This document shows positions 50,554 to 60,595 of a stretch of DNA of 64,000 nt, one piece after another. The stretch is taken from NCBI GenBank assembly GCA_002319915.1, contig DCFQ01000098.1, forward strand, positions 33,173-97,172, in the 5' to 3' direction. Below the pieces are notes generated by a model that was not told the DNA's origin, did not search any database, and saw nothing but the letters and a program-made list of their open reading frames with translations. Numbering within the stretch: position 1 is the first letter of the stretch; each line of letters starts with the position of its first letter. The position numbers were made by a program, and so were the translations under genes. The stretch comes from Bacteroidales bacterium UBA1800. Lineage in GTDB: Bacteria > Bacteroidota > Bacteroidia > Bacteroidales > VadinHA17.

Positions 50554-53484
50554 ATGAAACTTTACACTAAACTCATCTGCATCGCAGTGTTCCTGGCTGG
50601 CATTTCTTGTGTAACATCAAGCTGCAAAAAGGATAATGGTTCTCCTTCTCCAGATGAAGTCGTTATTGCAAAGGACGTCCAGGTTATCAACAACCAGGTC
50701 TGGAATGATAATTTAGTAGCTGTTGACACTTCAGATTATACAATCCGGTTTTCAAAGAATATTTCCACTTCTCAATCATTCAAGGCGGGTGATTACATTG
50801 TTTCATCTTCGGGGGAAGGGTTGCTCCGGAAAATAACAAATGTGAGTACGTTGAATGATGAGACAGTGCTGCAAACCGAATCTGCCACTCTCGAAGATGT
50901 AATTGAACAGGGTGACATAGATTTGGATCAGCCTCTGACCGTGTCGCAAGTCAGGAACATAGATTATTATTATTCCGGGGTCAGGCTTGTGAATGAGGGT
51001 TCAAAGGGAGCCGATGCAACGCAGTTCAAATGGGATATGGCGGATGTTGTGCTTTATGATTATGACGGGAATAATTCCACTGCAAACGATCAGATCAAAA
51101 TAAGCGGCAATTTTGAATGTACATATCGTATAACCGGTAAGATCAAGATTAGCTGGACCCTGAAGCTGAAGGAAGTGAAATTTGGCTTCAAATCCAGCGA
51201 AAATCTGAACCTGAACCTTAATTCAGGAGTAAAATACAACTTTGAAAGGAAGTATACCCTTGCCAGTGTGAATTTTACCCCTATCACTGTATTTGTGGGA
51301 CCGGTGCCCGTTGTATTTGTTCCCAACCTGAAGATAATTTTAGGAATTGACGGTTCTGCTGACGGATCCCTGTCATCCGGGATTACCCAGAATTTGTCAT
51401 TTGATGCAGGTATAAAATACATTAAAGGTGACGGGTGGTCGCCTTACAGTGATTTCGATAAAAGCTTCACTCCTCAGCCACTGGTCCTTAAAGCGAATGC
51501 AAGCGCCGGGGCCAGCCTTAAACCTGAACTTTCAATAAAGGTGTACGGAGTTGCCGGTCCGTTTGCAAACCTCAAATTTTACAGCAGGCTGGAAGCCAAC
51601 TATCTTTCAGAAGCTTTCCATTGGAAACTTTACGGCGGAGTTATGATGGGCGTCGGAGCCAAAGTTGAAATCCTGGGGAAAAGCCTTAAAAGTTTCAGTA
51701 AAGACGACCTGTTCAAATATGAGCTGATGCTGACCCAATCGACAACACCGGTTACTCTGCCTTCAATTTCCACCGGTGCAATAACCACTTTTACAACAAG
51801 TTCCGCCACTGGGGGAGGAAACGTGACTTCAGATGGCGGAGCGACAGTTACAGGCCGGGGTGTTTGCTGGAGCACACTTCAGAATCCAACTGCTGCAGAC
51901 TCCAAAACAAGTGACGGCACGGGAACGGGAGCTTTTACCAGTAATCTCACAGGACTGAATGCCAATACGACATATTACGTTCGTGCATACGCTGTGAATA
52001 ATGCAGGAACAAGCTATGGGAACCAGGTCAGTTTTAAAACAGAACCGGCAGGTTTGGCCCCGGTTGCCAATTTCATAACCGAAGAAACAACCATTACGGC
52101 AGGAATGCCTATAGAATTTGCAGATAAATCCACAAACACTCCCACAGGCTGGTCATGGAATTTTGGAGACGGAGGAACGAGTTTATTAAAGAACCCTTCC
52201 CATATTTATAGTACTCCTGGCACTTATACTGTTACATTGACTGTCACCAACAGTTTTGGTTCAGATAGTGAAACGAAGCCAAATTATATAACAGTGAATC
52301 AAGCAGGGATTAAACCGGTTGCGGACTTTACCGCGGCATCCACAACTATTGCGGCAGGAGGGACCGTAACTTTCACAGATCAGTCCACAAACACTCCCAC
52401 AGGCTGGTCATGGAATTTTGGTGATGGAGGAACGAGTACCCTGCAGAATCCTTCCCATGTTTATAATACGGCAGGTTCCTATACTGTTTCATTAATGGCA
52501 ACTAATAGTTTTGGTTCCACAACAGCTGTAAAGAACGATTATATTACAGTGAATCAGGCAGGCAGCGCCCCGGTTGCGGACTTTAGCGGGATCCCCACTA
52601 CAATTACGGCAGGAGGTAGTGTTGCCTTTTCAGATCAGTCGACAAACACTCCTACTGGGTGGTCATGGGATTTTGGAGATGGAGGAACCAGTTCCTCACA
52701 GAATCCTACTCATGTTTACACTACGCCAGGCTCTTATACTGTTACACTGATTGCAACTAATAATTTCGGTTCCGCCACTGCTGTAAAGAACGATTACATT
52801 ACAGTCAATCCCGGTGGTAATGAAACCGGTACGTTTACTGACCCCCGGGATGGCAATACCTATAATACAGTAAAGATCGGCAATCAGACCTGGATGTCGG
52901 AAAACGTGAAGTATCTGCCTTCAGTTGCGGAGTCCGGCACAGCATCCGAGACGGTGTCATATTATTATGTTTATAATTATAATGGTACTAACACAGCGGA
53001 TGCCAAAGCTACTGCTAATTACCAGACCTATGGAGTATTGTACAACTGGACTGCTGCGTTAAGCGCATGCCCGACCGGGTGGCATTTACCCACCGATGCG
53101 GAGTTTACAGAATTAGAGAACTTTTTAGCTGCCAATGGATATAATTACGATGGAACCACTGGCGGGAGCGGAGAAAAAATTGCTAAAGCAATGTCAGCGA
53201 CAAGTTACTGGTGGGCAACTTCAATTACAGGTTCCGTTGGGAATACAGATTATCCTGATTTTCGTAATAAAAGTGGTTTTACAGCGCTTCCGGGTGGATG
53301 GCTTGCCTGGAATTATACGTTTGGCTCGTTTGGTGCTCAGGGTACTTACGCATTCTTTTATTCTGCCTCCATGGCAAGCGAAACTAACGCATATTCTCGC
53401 GCAATATCCAATGGGAGTACAAGTATAACCAAAAATTCGGGGTTAAAGTCTTGCGGATCATCTGTTCGCTGTTTGAAGGATTAA
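50554..53484 (+). CDS. Surface lipoprotein: FN3-like, three PKD repeats, Fib_succ_major domain
   Basis: 976 residues. Lipobox VTSSC (Cys about 24). Residues about 60-400 are a large beta-rich region of unknown family; 405-498 an FN3-like domain (VTGRGVCWSTLQNPT, YYVRAYAVNNAGTSYGN); then three PKD domains of 85 residues each from about 502, 586 and 671 (each with WSWNFGDGG or WSWDFGDGG); and from about 765 a Fib_succ_major domain (TIGR02145; IGNQTWMSENVKYLP, GVLYNWTAALSACPTGWHLPTD, SSVRCLKD). An exposed adhesion or binding protein is likely. Confidence 0.85.
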   Translation: MKLYTKLICIAVFLAGISCVTSSCKKDNGSPSPDEVVIAKDVQVINNQVWNDNLVAVDTSDYTIRFSKNISTSQSFKAGDYIVSSSGEGLLRKITNVSTLNDETVLQTESATLEDVIEQGDIDLDQPLTVSQVRNIDYYYSGVRLVNEGSKGADATQFKWDMADVVLYDYDGNNSTANDQIKISGNFECTYRITGKIKISWTLKLKEVKFGFKSSENLNLNLNSGVKYNFERKYTLASVNFTPITVFVGPVPVVFVPNLKIILGIDGSADGSLSSGITQNLSFDAGIKYIKGDGWSPYSDFDKSFTPQPLVLKANASAGASLKPELSIKVYGVAGPFANLKFYSRLEANYLSEAFHWKLYGGVMMGVGAKVEILGKSLKSFSKDDLFKYELMLTQSTTPVTLPSISTGAITTFTTSSATGGGNVTSDGGATVTGRGVCWSTLQNPTAADSKTSDGTGTGAFTSNLTGLNANTTYYVRAYAVNNAGTSYGNQVSFKTEPAGLAPVANFITEETTITAGMPIEFADKSTNTPTGWSWNFGDGGTSLLKNPSHIYSTPGTYTVTLTVTNSFGSDSETKPNYITVNQAGIKPVADFTAASTTIAAGGTVTFTDQSTNTPTGWSWNFGDGGTSTLQNPSHVYNTAGSYTVSLMATNSFGSTTAVKNDYITVNQAGSAPVADFSGIPTTITAGGSVAFSDQSTNTPTGWSWDFGDGGTSSSQNPTHVYTTPGSYTVTLIATNNFGSATAVKNDYITVNPGGNETGTFTDPRDGNTYNTVKIGNQTWMSENVKYLPSVAESGTASETVSYYYVYNYNGTNTADAKATANYQTYGVLYNWTAALSACPTGWHLPTDAEFTELENFLAANGYNYDGTTGGSGEKIAKAMSATSYWWATSITGSVGNTDYPDFRNKSGFTALPGGWLAWNYTFGSFGAQGTYAFFYSASMASETNAYSRAISNGSTSITKNSGLKSCGSSVRCLKD
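52058..52822 (+). repeat. Three tandem 255-bp repeats coding the PKD domains
   Basis: Units start near 52058, 52313 and 52568. They share long identical blocks such as ACAAACACTCCCACAGG and GGTCATGGAATTTTGG (units 1 and 2; unit 3 with a few changes), so the duplication is fairly recent. Confidence 0.8.
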
Positions 53485-53532
53485 CCCGACATTAAAAACG
53501 CAGGCATCTTTCCGGCCTTTGAAACCAGCTGT

Positions 53533-56500
53533 CTATGGCTTCAGGAGCCTGGTAACTTTACCGGGATCAAGAATATCCAGATTTAATATAAAACGGACCC
53601 TGTCCCTTAGAGGTCCCTTTACCGATCTGATATTTTCAGACACGAGGAAAGGGACAAATATTTCAAAGATCCCCCAGATGCCAGTCTTTAAGCCGGTTTC
53701 AAAAAACAAGGAAGGAGTATTTCCCGTTATGCCATGATCGTTCAGGAGGATTGTCAGAAAAGGTTTTACAGGAAGCCACCTGATTTTCGCCGGGAGGCTG
53801 CTTGAAAATGAAATCGAACATAACCAGCGGCTGTATCCCAGCGTGTCATTAACTGGTGTCACCAACCCACCTTCGGACAGGTTCATCTGCCTCGACCAGA
53901 AGGTTGCCGGGAAGTGAGTAAATCTGTCAGGGTAAAATCCTGTATACAGATATTGTTCGTGACCACTCCTCCCGCCTGGAGCAAAGGAATAAAATGGTTC
54001 GGCGGATCGATATCCTATCATCGTTCCTGCAAAAAATCGCGCATCCAACCCTCTTCGTTTCCCATAATAACTAAACCTGTAATTGAATTCCAGAGATATT
54101 TTCCTGTATGGTTTTCCTGATTCGAATGAAAGTAATGTGCTATAGGGATTGATCAAGCCTGATCTTTCAATCGAATATCCAAGCTGCAGATAAGAACGTA
54201 ATCTGGCGGTTTTAAGCTGTTCAATCTGAACGAGATCCGATGCACCAGTATAATAAATAAATACCCTCTGATAAAAATCTGACTTGAAATCAGATTGTCT
54301 GAAATAAGCATCCAATCCGGCTTTATATTTTCTGAAATTCTCCTTTCCCAGTGCTCCGAATCTTGCTGCTTCGCCGAAAAATGATGCAAGTCTTATAAAA
54401 GTATTATAAGGAGTTATATTGAAAGAGATTTTACCATAGCCGGTAATGGAGTTGTTACGAAAGGCGAATAATGGAATCAGGGAATATTCCACCGACTTTA
54501 AAAGGAGGGTCCCATTATTGAGTGCCACCCCGACCATAATGCCATCCGACCTTGTCCAGCTGACAGCAGGCAGGTAAATCAATGACCTCCTTTCCGGATC
54601 CTCGACTGTATAAAGAAATTGCAGCTGGAGCGGTGCGGATCTTCTAAAAATGCCAGTGGTCCGCAGGGTATTATTGAATCTATTTATCTCCGGCATCCGG
54701 TGATCAGGATCGATTTTTAAAAGAGAGAAATTATTCCTGCTGATGTCAATCCTTTTTTTCCCAGGGAATCCATCTTCAATGATTTTCGTTGAAAGAGAAT
54801 CTCCAAAACCGGAAATAAAAACCGGAGAGGACATTTCCATCCTGTTTTTGACAATTAGCTTATTGTTATGGAGGCGGGCTATTTTGTAATCGAGTCTTTG
54901 AGTGTTTCCCAGAAAGTCATCGAAAAACCATGAAAGGTCTTTGTGTGAACCTGATTCAAAGACATCTCTCAGGTCATCAGGCAATGGATGCCTGTTCTTC
55001 CAGATCTGATAGTAACTTTTCATAATAGAATCAAAGCTGGAATTTCCGAGATAAAATCTGAGATAATTGAACCCCAGGGCACCTTTCGAGTAAATCATGC
55101 TTCCGTAATTTTCACTGCTGTATTCCGTAGCCGGAAGATTGAGCGGTTGTTCAAGGTTCTGACGGGCTGTCGTAAGCCAGTCAAGCTCCTGAATTCGTCG
55201 GGCAGGCATATCGGCTATTCTGAAGAGCTTTGCAAGTTTTTCGTTTTTTAATTCTATCTCCCAGAGTTTTTCATCAGGGTGTTTTTCTTCCATATATCTT
55301 GATTCATAAGCACTGACTATGCTCTCATCCATAAATGGAAACCTGCGTTCATCTGATCCGACAGCGCTATAAAACCAGCTGTGGCATATTTCATGAGCCA
55401 GAACCTCCTCTAGCAGATAGGCATCATCAACCATCGCTATTTCCGACAGCCCCGGATATTCCATACCTGAACCGTAATTTAAGGAACTCTGAACAGCTGT
55501 ATAATTATTATATGGATAGTCCCCGATCCATTTTGAGAAATCCAGAATTGCACTTATTATGTATTCAATGGCATTTAACCAATTCTGCGACTCCTGATCA
55601 GTGAACATGGCCCATGTGGTTATCTCCCTTCCTGATTCCGGAAGTTTTACTGTACCCTTCATTACGTGGAATCTCTTGTCTGCAAACCATGCAAAATCAT
55701 GGATATGATCCCTTTTAAATATTAAAGTCTTCATTTTCCCGGATGATGGTGGGAAGTAGTTGGCGGGAGGTTTGGGAGCCGTAATCCAGGAATAATCCTG
55801 TGCCAGCTTGTCAAGTCTTTTTTTTTCATCCTCATTCTGCAAATCGCCACTTGCACCAACTGTATAATTATCAGGAAGCGTAATAGTTACCTCAAACGAG
55901 CCATATTCGGAATAGAATTCACCCTGATTAAGATAAGGAAACTCATGCCACCCTGACCCGTCATATACTGCAGGCTTTGGGTACCACTGGGAGATCTGGT
56001 AGGATTCTCCCGAGTGACCCATTCTTGAGGTGCCGCTATTTGGAATCTTAATATGAAACGGAGTCGAAATAAAAATGGTGTCTCCCGGCTTCAGCGGATC
56101 CTTCAAATCAATTTTACAGATGTCAATGTTGTCAGGGGTATAGCTCCACCCTGTTTTATTTCCATTAACTGAAAAGTCGAGTGAGTCGATGTATCCTTTT
56201 AATTCAGGATCACTGAACAACTTGCTTTTGCCATTGGTCCTGAGTAATTCCCTTGCCAGGGCTGTGTTATTATTTGAATAGGCGTTCGGCCAGAGATGGA
56301 AATATAGAAAAGTCAACGTGTCAGGAGAATTATTAACGTATTCGATTGATTCAAATGCATTTAACTCATGTTTCCTGTCGTCAAGGGTAACATTAAGCTT
56401 ATAATTAACCTCCTGCTGGTAATAATCCTGTGATAAAAGTGAATCAGAAGGCCAGAAAGCCAGGATAGCCAGGACAATAAGTTTTCCGTAGAAATACTTA

Positions 56501-56619
56501 TCCAAGGATCTCCGTGCTTTTTGATTGATTGAATTCTTCTTCACCAGGTAAAGATTGAAGGCTAACCGATTAAACTTCAGATTTAAAATAATGTTTATTA
56601 TGGAATACGACAAGTTCAA
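53533..56619 (-). CDS. M1-family metallopeptidase with C-terminal barrel-like region
   Basis: 1028 residues in the open frame; a signal peptide (KLIVLAILAFWPSDSLLSQ) begins near residue 40, and a TTG at 56505 (after GGAGATCC) would start just before it, so the true start may be there. M1 gluzincin: GSGMEYPG (383-390), HEICH (His409, Glu410, His413) and Glu432 in MDESIVSAYE. The last 400 residues (about 630-1028) are rich in alternating aromatic/polar strands (SYLQLGYSIERSG, SLEFNYRFSYYGKRRG, GLDARFFAGTMIGYR), as in an outer-membrane barrel. That would make an integral surface aminopeptidase. Confidence 0.82.
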   Translation of the reverse strand: MNLSYSIINIILNLKFNRLAFNLYLVKKNSINQKARRSLDKYFYGKLIVLAILAFWPSDSLLSQDYYQQEVNYKLNVTLDDRKHELNAFESIEYVNNSPDTLTFLYFHLWPNAYSNNNTALARELLRTNGKSKLFSDPELKGYIDSLDFSVNGNKTGWSYTPDNIDICKIDLKDPLKPGDTIFISTPFHIKIPNSGTSRMGHSGESYQISQWYPKPAVYDGSGWHEFPYLNQGEFYSEYGSFEVTITLPDNYTVGASGDLQNEDEKKRLDKLAQDYSWITAPKPPANYFPPSSGKMKTLIFKRDHIHDFAWFADKRFHVMKGTVKLPESGREITTWAMFTDQESQNWLNAIEYIISAILDFSKWIGDYPYNNYTAVQSSLNYGSGMEYPGLSEIAMVDDAYLLEEVLAHEICHSWFYSAVGSDERRFPFMDESIVSAYESRYMEEKHPDEKLWEIELKNEKLAKLFRIADMPARRIQELDWLTTARQNLEQPLNLPATEYSSENYGSMIYSKGALGFNYLRFYLGNSSFDSIMKSYYQIWKNRHPLPDDLRDVFESGSHKDLSWFFDDFLGNTQRLDYKIARLHNNKLIVKNRMEMSSPVFISGFGDSLSTKIIEDGFPGKKRIDISRNNFSLLKIDPDHRMPEINRFNNTLRTTGIFRRSAPLQLQFLYTVEDPERRSLIYLPAVSWTRSDGIMVGVALNNGTLLLKSVEYSLIPLFAFRNNSITGYGKISFNITPYNTFIRLASFFGEAARFGALGKENFRKYKAGLDAYFRQSDFKSDFYQRVFIYYTGASDLVQIEQLKTARLRSYLQLGYSIERSGLINPYSTLLSFESGKPYRKISLEFNYRFSYYGKRRGLDARFFAGTMIGYRSAEPFYSFAPGGRSGHEQYLYTGFYPDRFTHFPATFWSRQMNLSEGGLVTPVNDTLGYSRWLCSISFSSSLPAKIRWLPVKPFLTILLNDHGITGNTPSLFFETGLKTGIWGIFEIFVPFLVSENIRSVKGPLRDRVRFILNLDILDPGKVTRLLKP

Positions 56620-56863
56620 CCTAAATGTTCATTCAGATTAAATAATGCATTTGATATCTATCAGGGAAAATTCATCTGAGCAGATTTAAACATTGATGAA
56701 TATGTCATCATATCAGGGATTACTGAAATTATGGTTACATCTTGAAAAATTTTTGTTGCAATAGGGTGACATTTGAATTGAACAAAGGCATTATTACAAC
56801 TGTTAGAAAAAAGCTATTGAATCGGATAATTGAGGGTTTGTCAACAATTAAATTTATTGTAAA

Positions 56864-57205
56864 ATGAAAAAGTTATTTGTTTCAACAGTTTTGGCAATAT
56901 TGTCTTTGATATTTTTGCCCGAGCAGACTATCAGCGCAAAACCAAAGGATTTTCCTGCTCCAAAAGAAATAGTTGCCTCTAAAACTGCAGCTAAACCTGC
57001 AGAAAATGCAGAGGTAAAGGCTATGATTGACAGGTTAAATGAGATAAAAACAATGGATAAGTCCAAACTAAGTTCTGCTGAGAAGAAAGATCTTAGGAAG
57101 GAGGTTAAATCAATCAGGTCAAACCTGAAAGACGTATCCGGCGGGATATATATATCGGGTGCTGCCGTAATCATAATTGTAGTACTGCTTCTCATCCTGT
57201 TGTAA
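56864..57205 (+). CDS. Small exported protein with C-terminal membrane helix
   Basis: 113 residues. Signal peptide (1-25), a Lys/Ala/Pro-rich helical middle (30-92; AEVKAMIDRLNEIKTMDKSKL) and a C-terminal hydrophobic helix (IYISGAAVIIIVVLLLILL). The layout is common in Bacteroidota but without known function. The 51-residue lmo0937-like gene starts 10 bases after its stop. Confidence 0.75.
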   Translation: MKKLFVSTVLAILSLIFLPEQTISAKPKDFPAPKEIVASKTAAKPAENAEVKAMIDRLNEIKTMDKSKLSSAEKKDLRKEVKSIRSNLKDVSGGIYISGAAVIIIVVLLLILL

Positions 57206-57215
57206 TTGCAGCAAA

Positions 57216-57371
57216 ATGAATACTCTGCTTTTTCTAATCGCCATAATCCTGGTTATTGCATGGGCAATAGGATTTCTGGCTTTCAATGCGGGGGGACTGA
57301 TACATATTCTCCTCGTACTTGCAATTATAGCTGTATTATTGAGAATTATCAGAGGGAGAAGAGTTCTTTGA
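57216..57371 (+). CDS. lmo0937-family (DUF5670-like) small membrane protein
   Basis: 51 residues: two hydrophobic helices (LLFLIAIILVIAWAIGFL and IHILLVLAIIAVLLRII) linked by NAGGL, then RGRRVL. The pattern GGxIHxLLVxAIxxLLxRIIxGR is that of the lmo0937 family. It was found by reading the gap after the 113-residue gene. Function unknown; family members are often stress- or envelope-linked. Confidence 0.8.
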   Translation: MNTLLFLIAIILVIAWAIGFLAFNAGGLIHILLVLAIIAVLLRIIRGRRVL

Positions 57372-57515
57372 TTCCGGGGTAAATATCCAGGATTAGTCTT
57401 TAGCGGTGAACTAATTTCATCAAATCCTTTTCTGATATTAGATAGTACCTCTCAGGTTAAGGTATTGTTTCGGCTTCACTATAATTCGGTCCAACCAAAA
57501 TTAGAGTTTTTATAA

Positions 57516-58106
57516 TTAAATACGTTTTTCATAAGCCTCCTTTGGGGTTAAATAACCAAGACCTTTATCTGGTCTGTTTTCATTATAGTCATTAACCCAT
57601 TCCTGGATCTTCTCACGAACCTCAGATATTGATTGGAATACGTAAGCACTTAGAAGTTCTTTTCTGATACTACCATTACATCTTTCAATGAAAGCATTCT
57701 GGGTTGGTTTTCCCGGTTGGATAAACACCAAGGTTACATGATTTTGCCTACAATAATGGTCGAGTTTAAAGGATATAAATTCCGGACCATTATCAACTCT
57801 GATCATCACAGGTAAGCCCCTGGTTTGTTTAAGCTGTTCAAGAACCCTGATGACCCTTACGGCTGGTAAAGAAGTATCTGCTTCAACCGAGAGAATTTCC
57901 CGATTAAAATCATCTATGATATTAAGTATTCTGAACGTCCTTCCATTCCAGAGACTGTCACTCATAAAATCAACAGACCATACCTGGTTTGGAAAATCAG
58001 GCTGTATAAGCGTTTGTTTTGCCTTGCATTTAAAATTGCCATGACGGATCATAACTTTAACCATGCCTTCCGGCAGGCAGACATAAATAACAATAAATTG
58101 CAGCAC
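57516..58106 (-). pseudogene. IS3-family transposase (OrfB), 5'-truncated
   Basis: 196 residues of an rve integrase core with the DDE set still present: Asp in WSVDFMSD, Asp in IRVDNGPEF, Glu in AFIERCNG, and the typical end YNENRPDKGLGYLTPKEAYE. It is most like the IS407/IS2 group. The usual first 90-100 residues of OrfB and any OrfA are missing, and no terminal inverted repeats were seen. The first residues in the frame (before about 26) look out of frame. Inferred to be a decayed remnant, not an active element. Confidence 0.85.
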
Positions 58107-58165
58107 AGTATACGAAGCGGGGGCTGTAAAAAGATCGGGTTTACAGGATTTACCCCGCGATAGTT

Positions 58166-58225
58166 ACCGGGCTTGAACGATGTAACTGGGAGACCATTGT
58201 TAATTCTGATCATTCCGGGTAAGCT
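58166..58225 (-). pseudogene. Second, degenerate fragment of the same transposase core
   Basis: On the minus strand, 20 codons read SLPGMIRINNGLPVTSFKPG, which aligns with GLPVMIRVDNGPEFISFKLD of the neighbouring transposase. The bases around GACCATT...TCTGATCAT...GGTAAGC are nearly the same in both. The catalytic Asp has become Asn. It is a leftover of a second copy. Confidence 0.6.
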
Positions 58226-58246
58226 GCTTCCCGAATCAATTTGCGG

Positions 58247-59071
58247 TTACTTCGGTCTTATCCCGATCACATTTGGTATTGGAAGCTGGTAATTATTCTC
58301 ATCATTCTCATTATACCCGGTCTCAAAGCTCCCCGACAATTCAATTTCAGCATCACCTGTTTTCAGGTAAAGCTGAGCCTCTGGACCGCCTTCAAGATGC
58401 TGTGCTGCTACAATTCCAATGCCGGAACTGAGAAGCAAATCAGCAAGGTCGTGCATTGAATAGGGTTTTCTTGAAAAAATCAGCAGCATCCTGCCAGACT
58501 TATCCTCGCCGATTGCAGCTTCGCTCCACTTCCTCTCCTGCTGTGCCCAAACATTGATCCCCGGCTTTTTGATTATCCTGAGATTCTGAATTGCTGATCT
58601 GTAGTCATTAAGTATTGTCTTAATTGTTATTCCAGGTGCATCGAGGTCATAAATCCTGAAATGTGGAAAATCCCCGCCAACTATGGGATCAAAAGCAAGC
58701 ACAGATTTATAACTATTTATAAAATTGCTGTTGGTATGACCGCGGAATTTAAGGAATCCCGTGTGGGTACTGTAATCTTCTGAGAACATGCCGGCATTAA
58801 TTGCTGCCGTGAGTTTTTGACTTTTACACCATTCCCGGGTTGTTTTTATTGATTCTCCTCCCGGTTGGTTGACTCCGGCAAAAACTATTTCCCACAATCC
58901 CGGATCGATTCTTACAACAGTTACCCTTGAATCACCTGCCTGACCTGTCTTCCCGGTATTCAGGAACTTAAGCTCCATCCCGGATGCAATAGTCTTCCAC
59001 TCTTTTGCTATCTGTGAATGACTGATAATGAATAAATTCCCAATGATCAAAACCAGAACTTTCCTTTTCAA
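58247..59071 (-). CDS. Exported phosphodiester glycosidase-like (NAGPA/DUF2233) protein
   Basis: 274 residues. Signal peptide (1-19), then a NAGPA/DUF2233 domain: WEIVFAGVNQPGGESIKT, TAAINAGMFSEDYSTHTGFLKF, IGEDKSGRMLLIFSRKPYSMHDLADLLLS and HLEGGPEAQLYL (the conserved acidic-Gly-Gly site). The family includes the enzyme uncovering mannose-6-phosphate in animals and bacterial exopolysaccharide-related proteins. Role here unknown. Confidence 0.85.
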   Translation of the reverse strand: MKRKVLVLIIGNLFIISHSQIAKEWKTIASGMELKFLNTGKTGQAGDSRVTVVRIDPGLWEIVFAGVNQPGGESIKTTREWCKSQKLTAAINAGMFSEDYSTHTGFLKFRGHTNSNFINSYKSVLAFDPIVGGDFPHFRIYDLDAPGITIKTILNDYRSAIQNLRIIKKPGINVWAQQERKWSEAAIGEDKSGRMLLIFSRKPYSMHDLADLLLSSGIGIVAAQHLEGGPEAQLYLKTGDAEIELSGSFETGYNENDENNYQLPIPNVIGIRPK

Positions 59072-59425
59072 TTCTGTGGGTGTTGATATTAACAGATTTA
59101 CCTTAAAAATATTCCATTGTTAAGTTTGCCTGGCCCGGAATCACTTCAGCGTTACGTTAATGAACCCGTTCCTATTAAGTCCTAATTTCAAAGATAGATG
59201 ACAGGCCAGAATAAACCTCTGTTATTTTTTGACATTGAAATTTTTTTCCAAAGAATTCCGATCAGTCAGTTATGTTTAATTGCAGCTTTTTTTGAAGACA
59301 ATATTCTTTAATTTAGTTTATTGTAGCAGTGTCAGGCAGTGAAATTTCTCCGGAATAGCTTTGCCTGCCCGGAAAAGGAACTCATTCTCAGTGAATCTAT
59401 CACGCAGCATTTTAAGGCTATCCGT
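59072..59425. other. AT-rich gap of 354 bases, no gene seen
   Basis: No frame with a believable start, no repeat and no clear terminator was found. Confidence 0.5.
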
Positions 59426-59698
59426 TCAGGTTACAATGATTTTATTGGTTGTGACCTCCTCATATGATTTTACTCTGTTGGTCCCGATTAAAACTGAATA
59501 ATTCCAGTAACTTCCGTCCGGCCAGCTGTATAATTTCCAACCCTTCATTGAATGGGCAAATGAAACTGTACTAATATCTAACTTGTCAACGGGTTGAATT
59601 TCATTGCTTCTTTCACTTGTGCGCCTGATAAAACAGAATGAAACAACAATCAAAAATAAGATCATTATTTCTATGGATCCTGATACCCGGATTTTCAT
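59426..59698 (-). CDS. Hypothetical membrane-anchored small protein
   Basis: 90 residues. One N-terminal membrane helix (about 9-26; IEIMILFLIVVSFCFI), then a soluble part with HSMKGWKLYSWPDGSYWNYSVLIGTN, which looks like a folded domain rather than random translation. No family recognised. Confidence 0.55.
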   Translation of the reverse strand: MKIRVSGSIEIMILFLIVVSFCFIRRTSERSNEIQPVDKLDISTVSFAHSMKGWKLYSWPDGSYWNYSVLIGTNRVKSYEEVTTNKIIVT

Positions 59699-60081
59699 AA
59701 GGCGTCAAAATAATTGGTACTGAAGAATTTATTCATTTATTTTCCAATAAGTTATGAAAATTACCAATTCAGCAATTTAAACAAACAAAATTTCTGACTT
59801 CATCTTATGATAGAAGCAAAAAGCAGGTATAAATTTAAGCCGATAATACCCGGAAATATTTCTTTAGTCAACATCTTCAGGCTGTTCGTCAAATTCAGGA
59901 AATTCAGCTTTTCACAATAAAATATTGTGTATATGCCTGTCATTTAATTATTTAATTAACCAATTATATCAATTTATCCTAATATCACCGTCAAAATAAC
60001 CGGGTAATTAATCCCATATCCCCGTAAAATAAAAAGGATCCGGAACACTGATCAAGTAAAACCAAAGCAAGGAAGCAAAAA

Positions 60082-60393
60082 GTGATGAAAGTTGATCCTG
60101 TTATTCCCTTAGAAGAAACAACAAGAGTTTCATCAAGGTATGGAAATTCAATTAATGGTTTATATAGCCGTGTACTCAGGTATTTGATTACAATTTTTAT
60201 AATGCTGATACTGCTGATGATAATCATGCGTGCAAACGCCTCCACTGGACGGGATAAACCGAGGAAGTCGACATGCAGGCATAAAGCGGTCAGTTGTACT
60301 TATCTCGTCATAGTGAAGAAAAAGAATAATCCCTTTGTTTATAATAACCCTTGCAAGAAATCCAGGTCCAGATGTATCGGCAAAAAAGGGTAA
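60082..60393 (+). CDS. Doubtful ORF, possibly a damaged small membrane protein
   Basis: 103 residues; residues about 28-52 are a good membrane helix (RYLITIFIMLILLMIIMRANA), but what follows is full of Lys, Arg and Cys in random order. An overlapping minus-strand frame (59991-60245) is also open. Either a real small protein whose 3' end is frameshifted, or chance. Without it, the stretch 59699-60695 is an AT-rich, gene-free gap. Confidence 0.25.
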   Translation: MMKVDPVIPLEETTRVSSRYGNSINGLYSRVLRYLITIFIMLILLMIIMRANASTGRDKPRKSTCRHKAVSCTYLVIVKKKNNPFVYNNPCKKSRSRCIGKKG

Positions 60394-60595
60394 CTGCCAA
60401 AATCACTGCATTAAACCGGTACAGGTATTAATGATCTCATGTAATGCCAGAGTAGAAATGCCAGTACCATTGACTACTTTCAGCCAGATCATAACTTCCA
60501 CTCAAAAAAAGATTTAAATAACTGATATCTAATTGATTATTATTTAGCTCATTCAACAGGTCAATTTTGTTCAAAACTCCCAGTCATTTCACCCG

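Noticed and set aside
59991..60245. 84-residue minus-strand frame with hydrophobic parts
   Set aside because: It overlaps the equally weak plus-strand frame at 60082, in AT-rich DNA where hydrophobic frames arise by chance.
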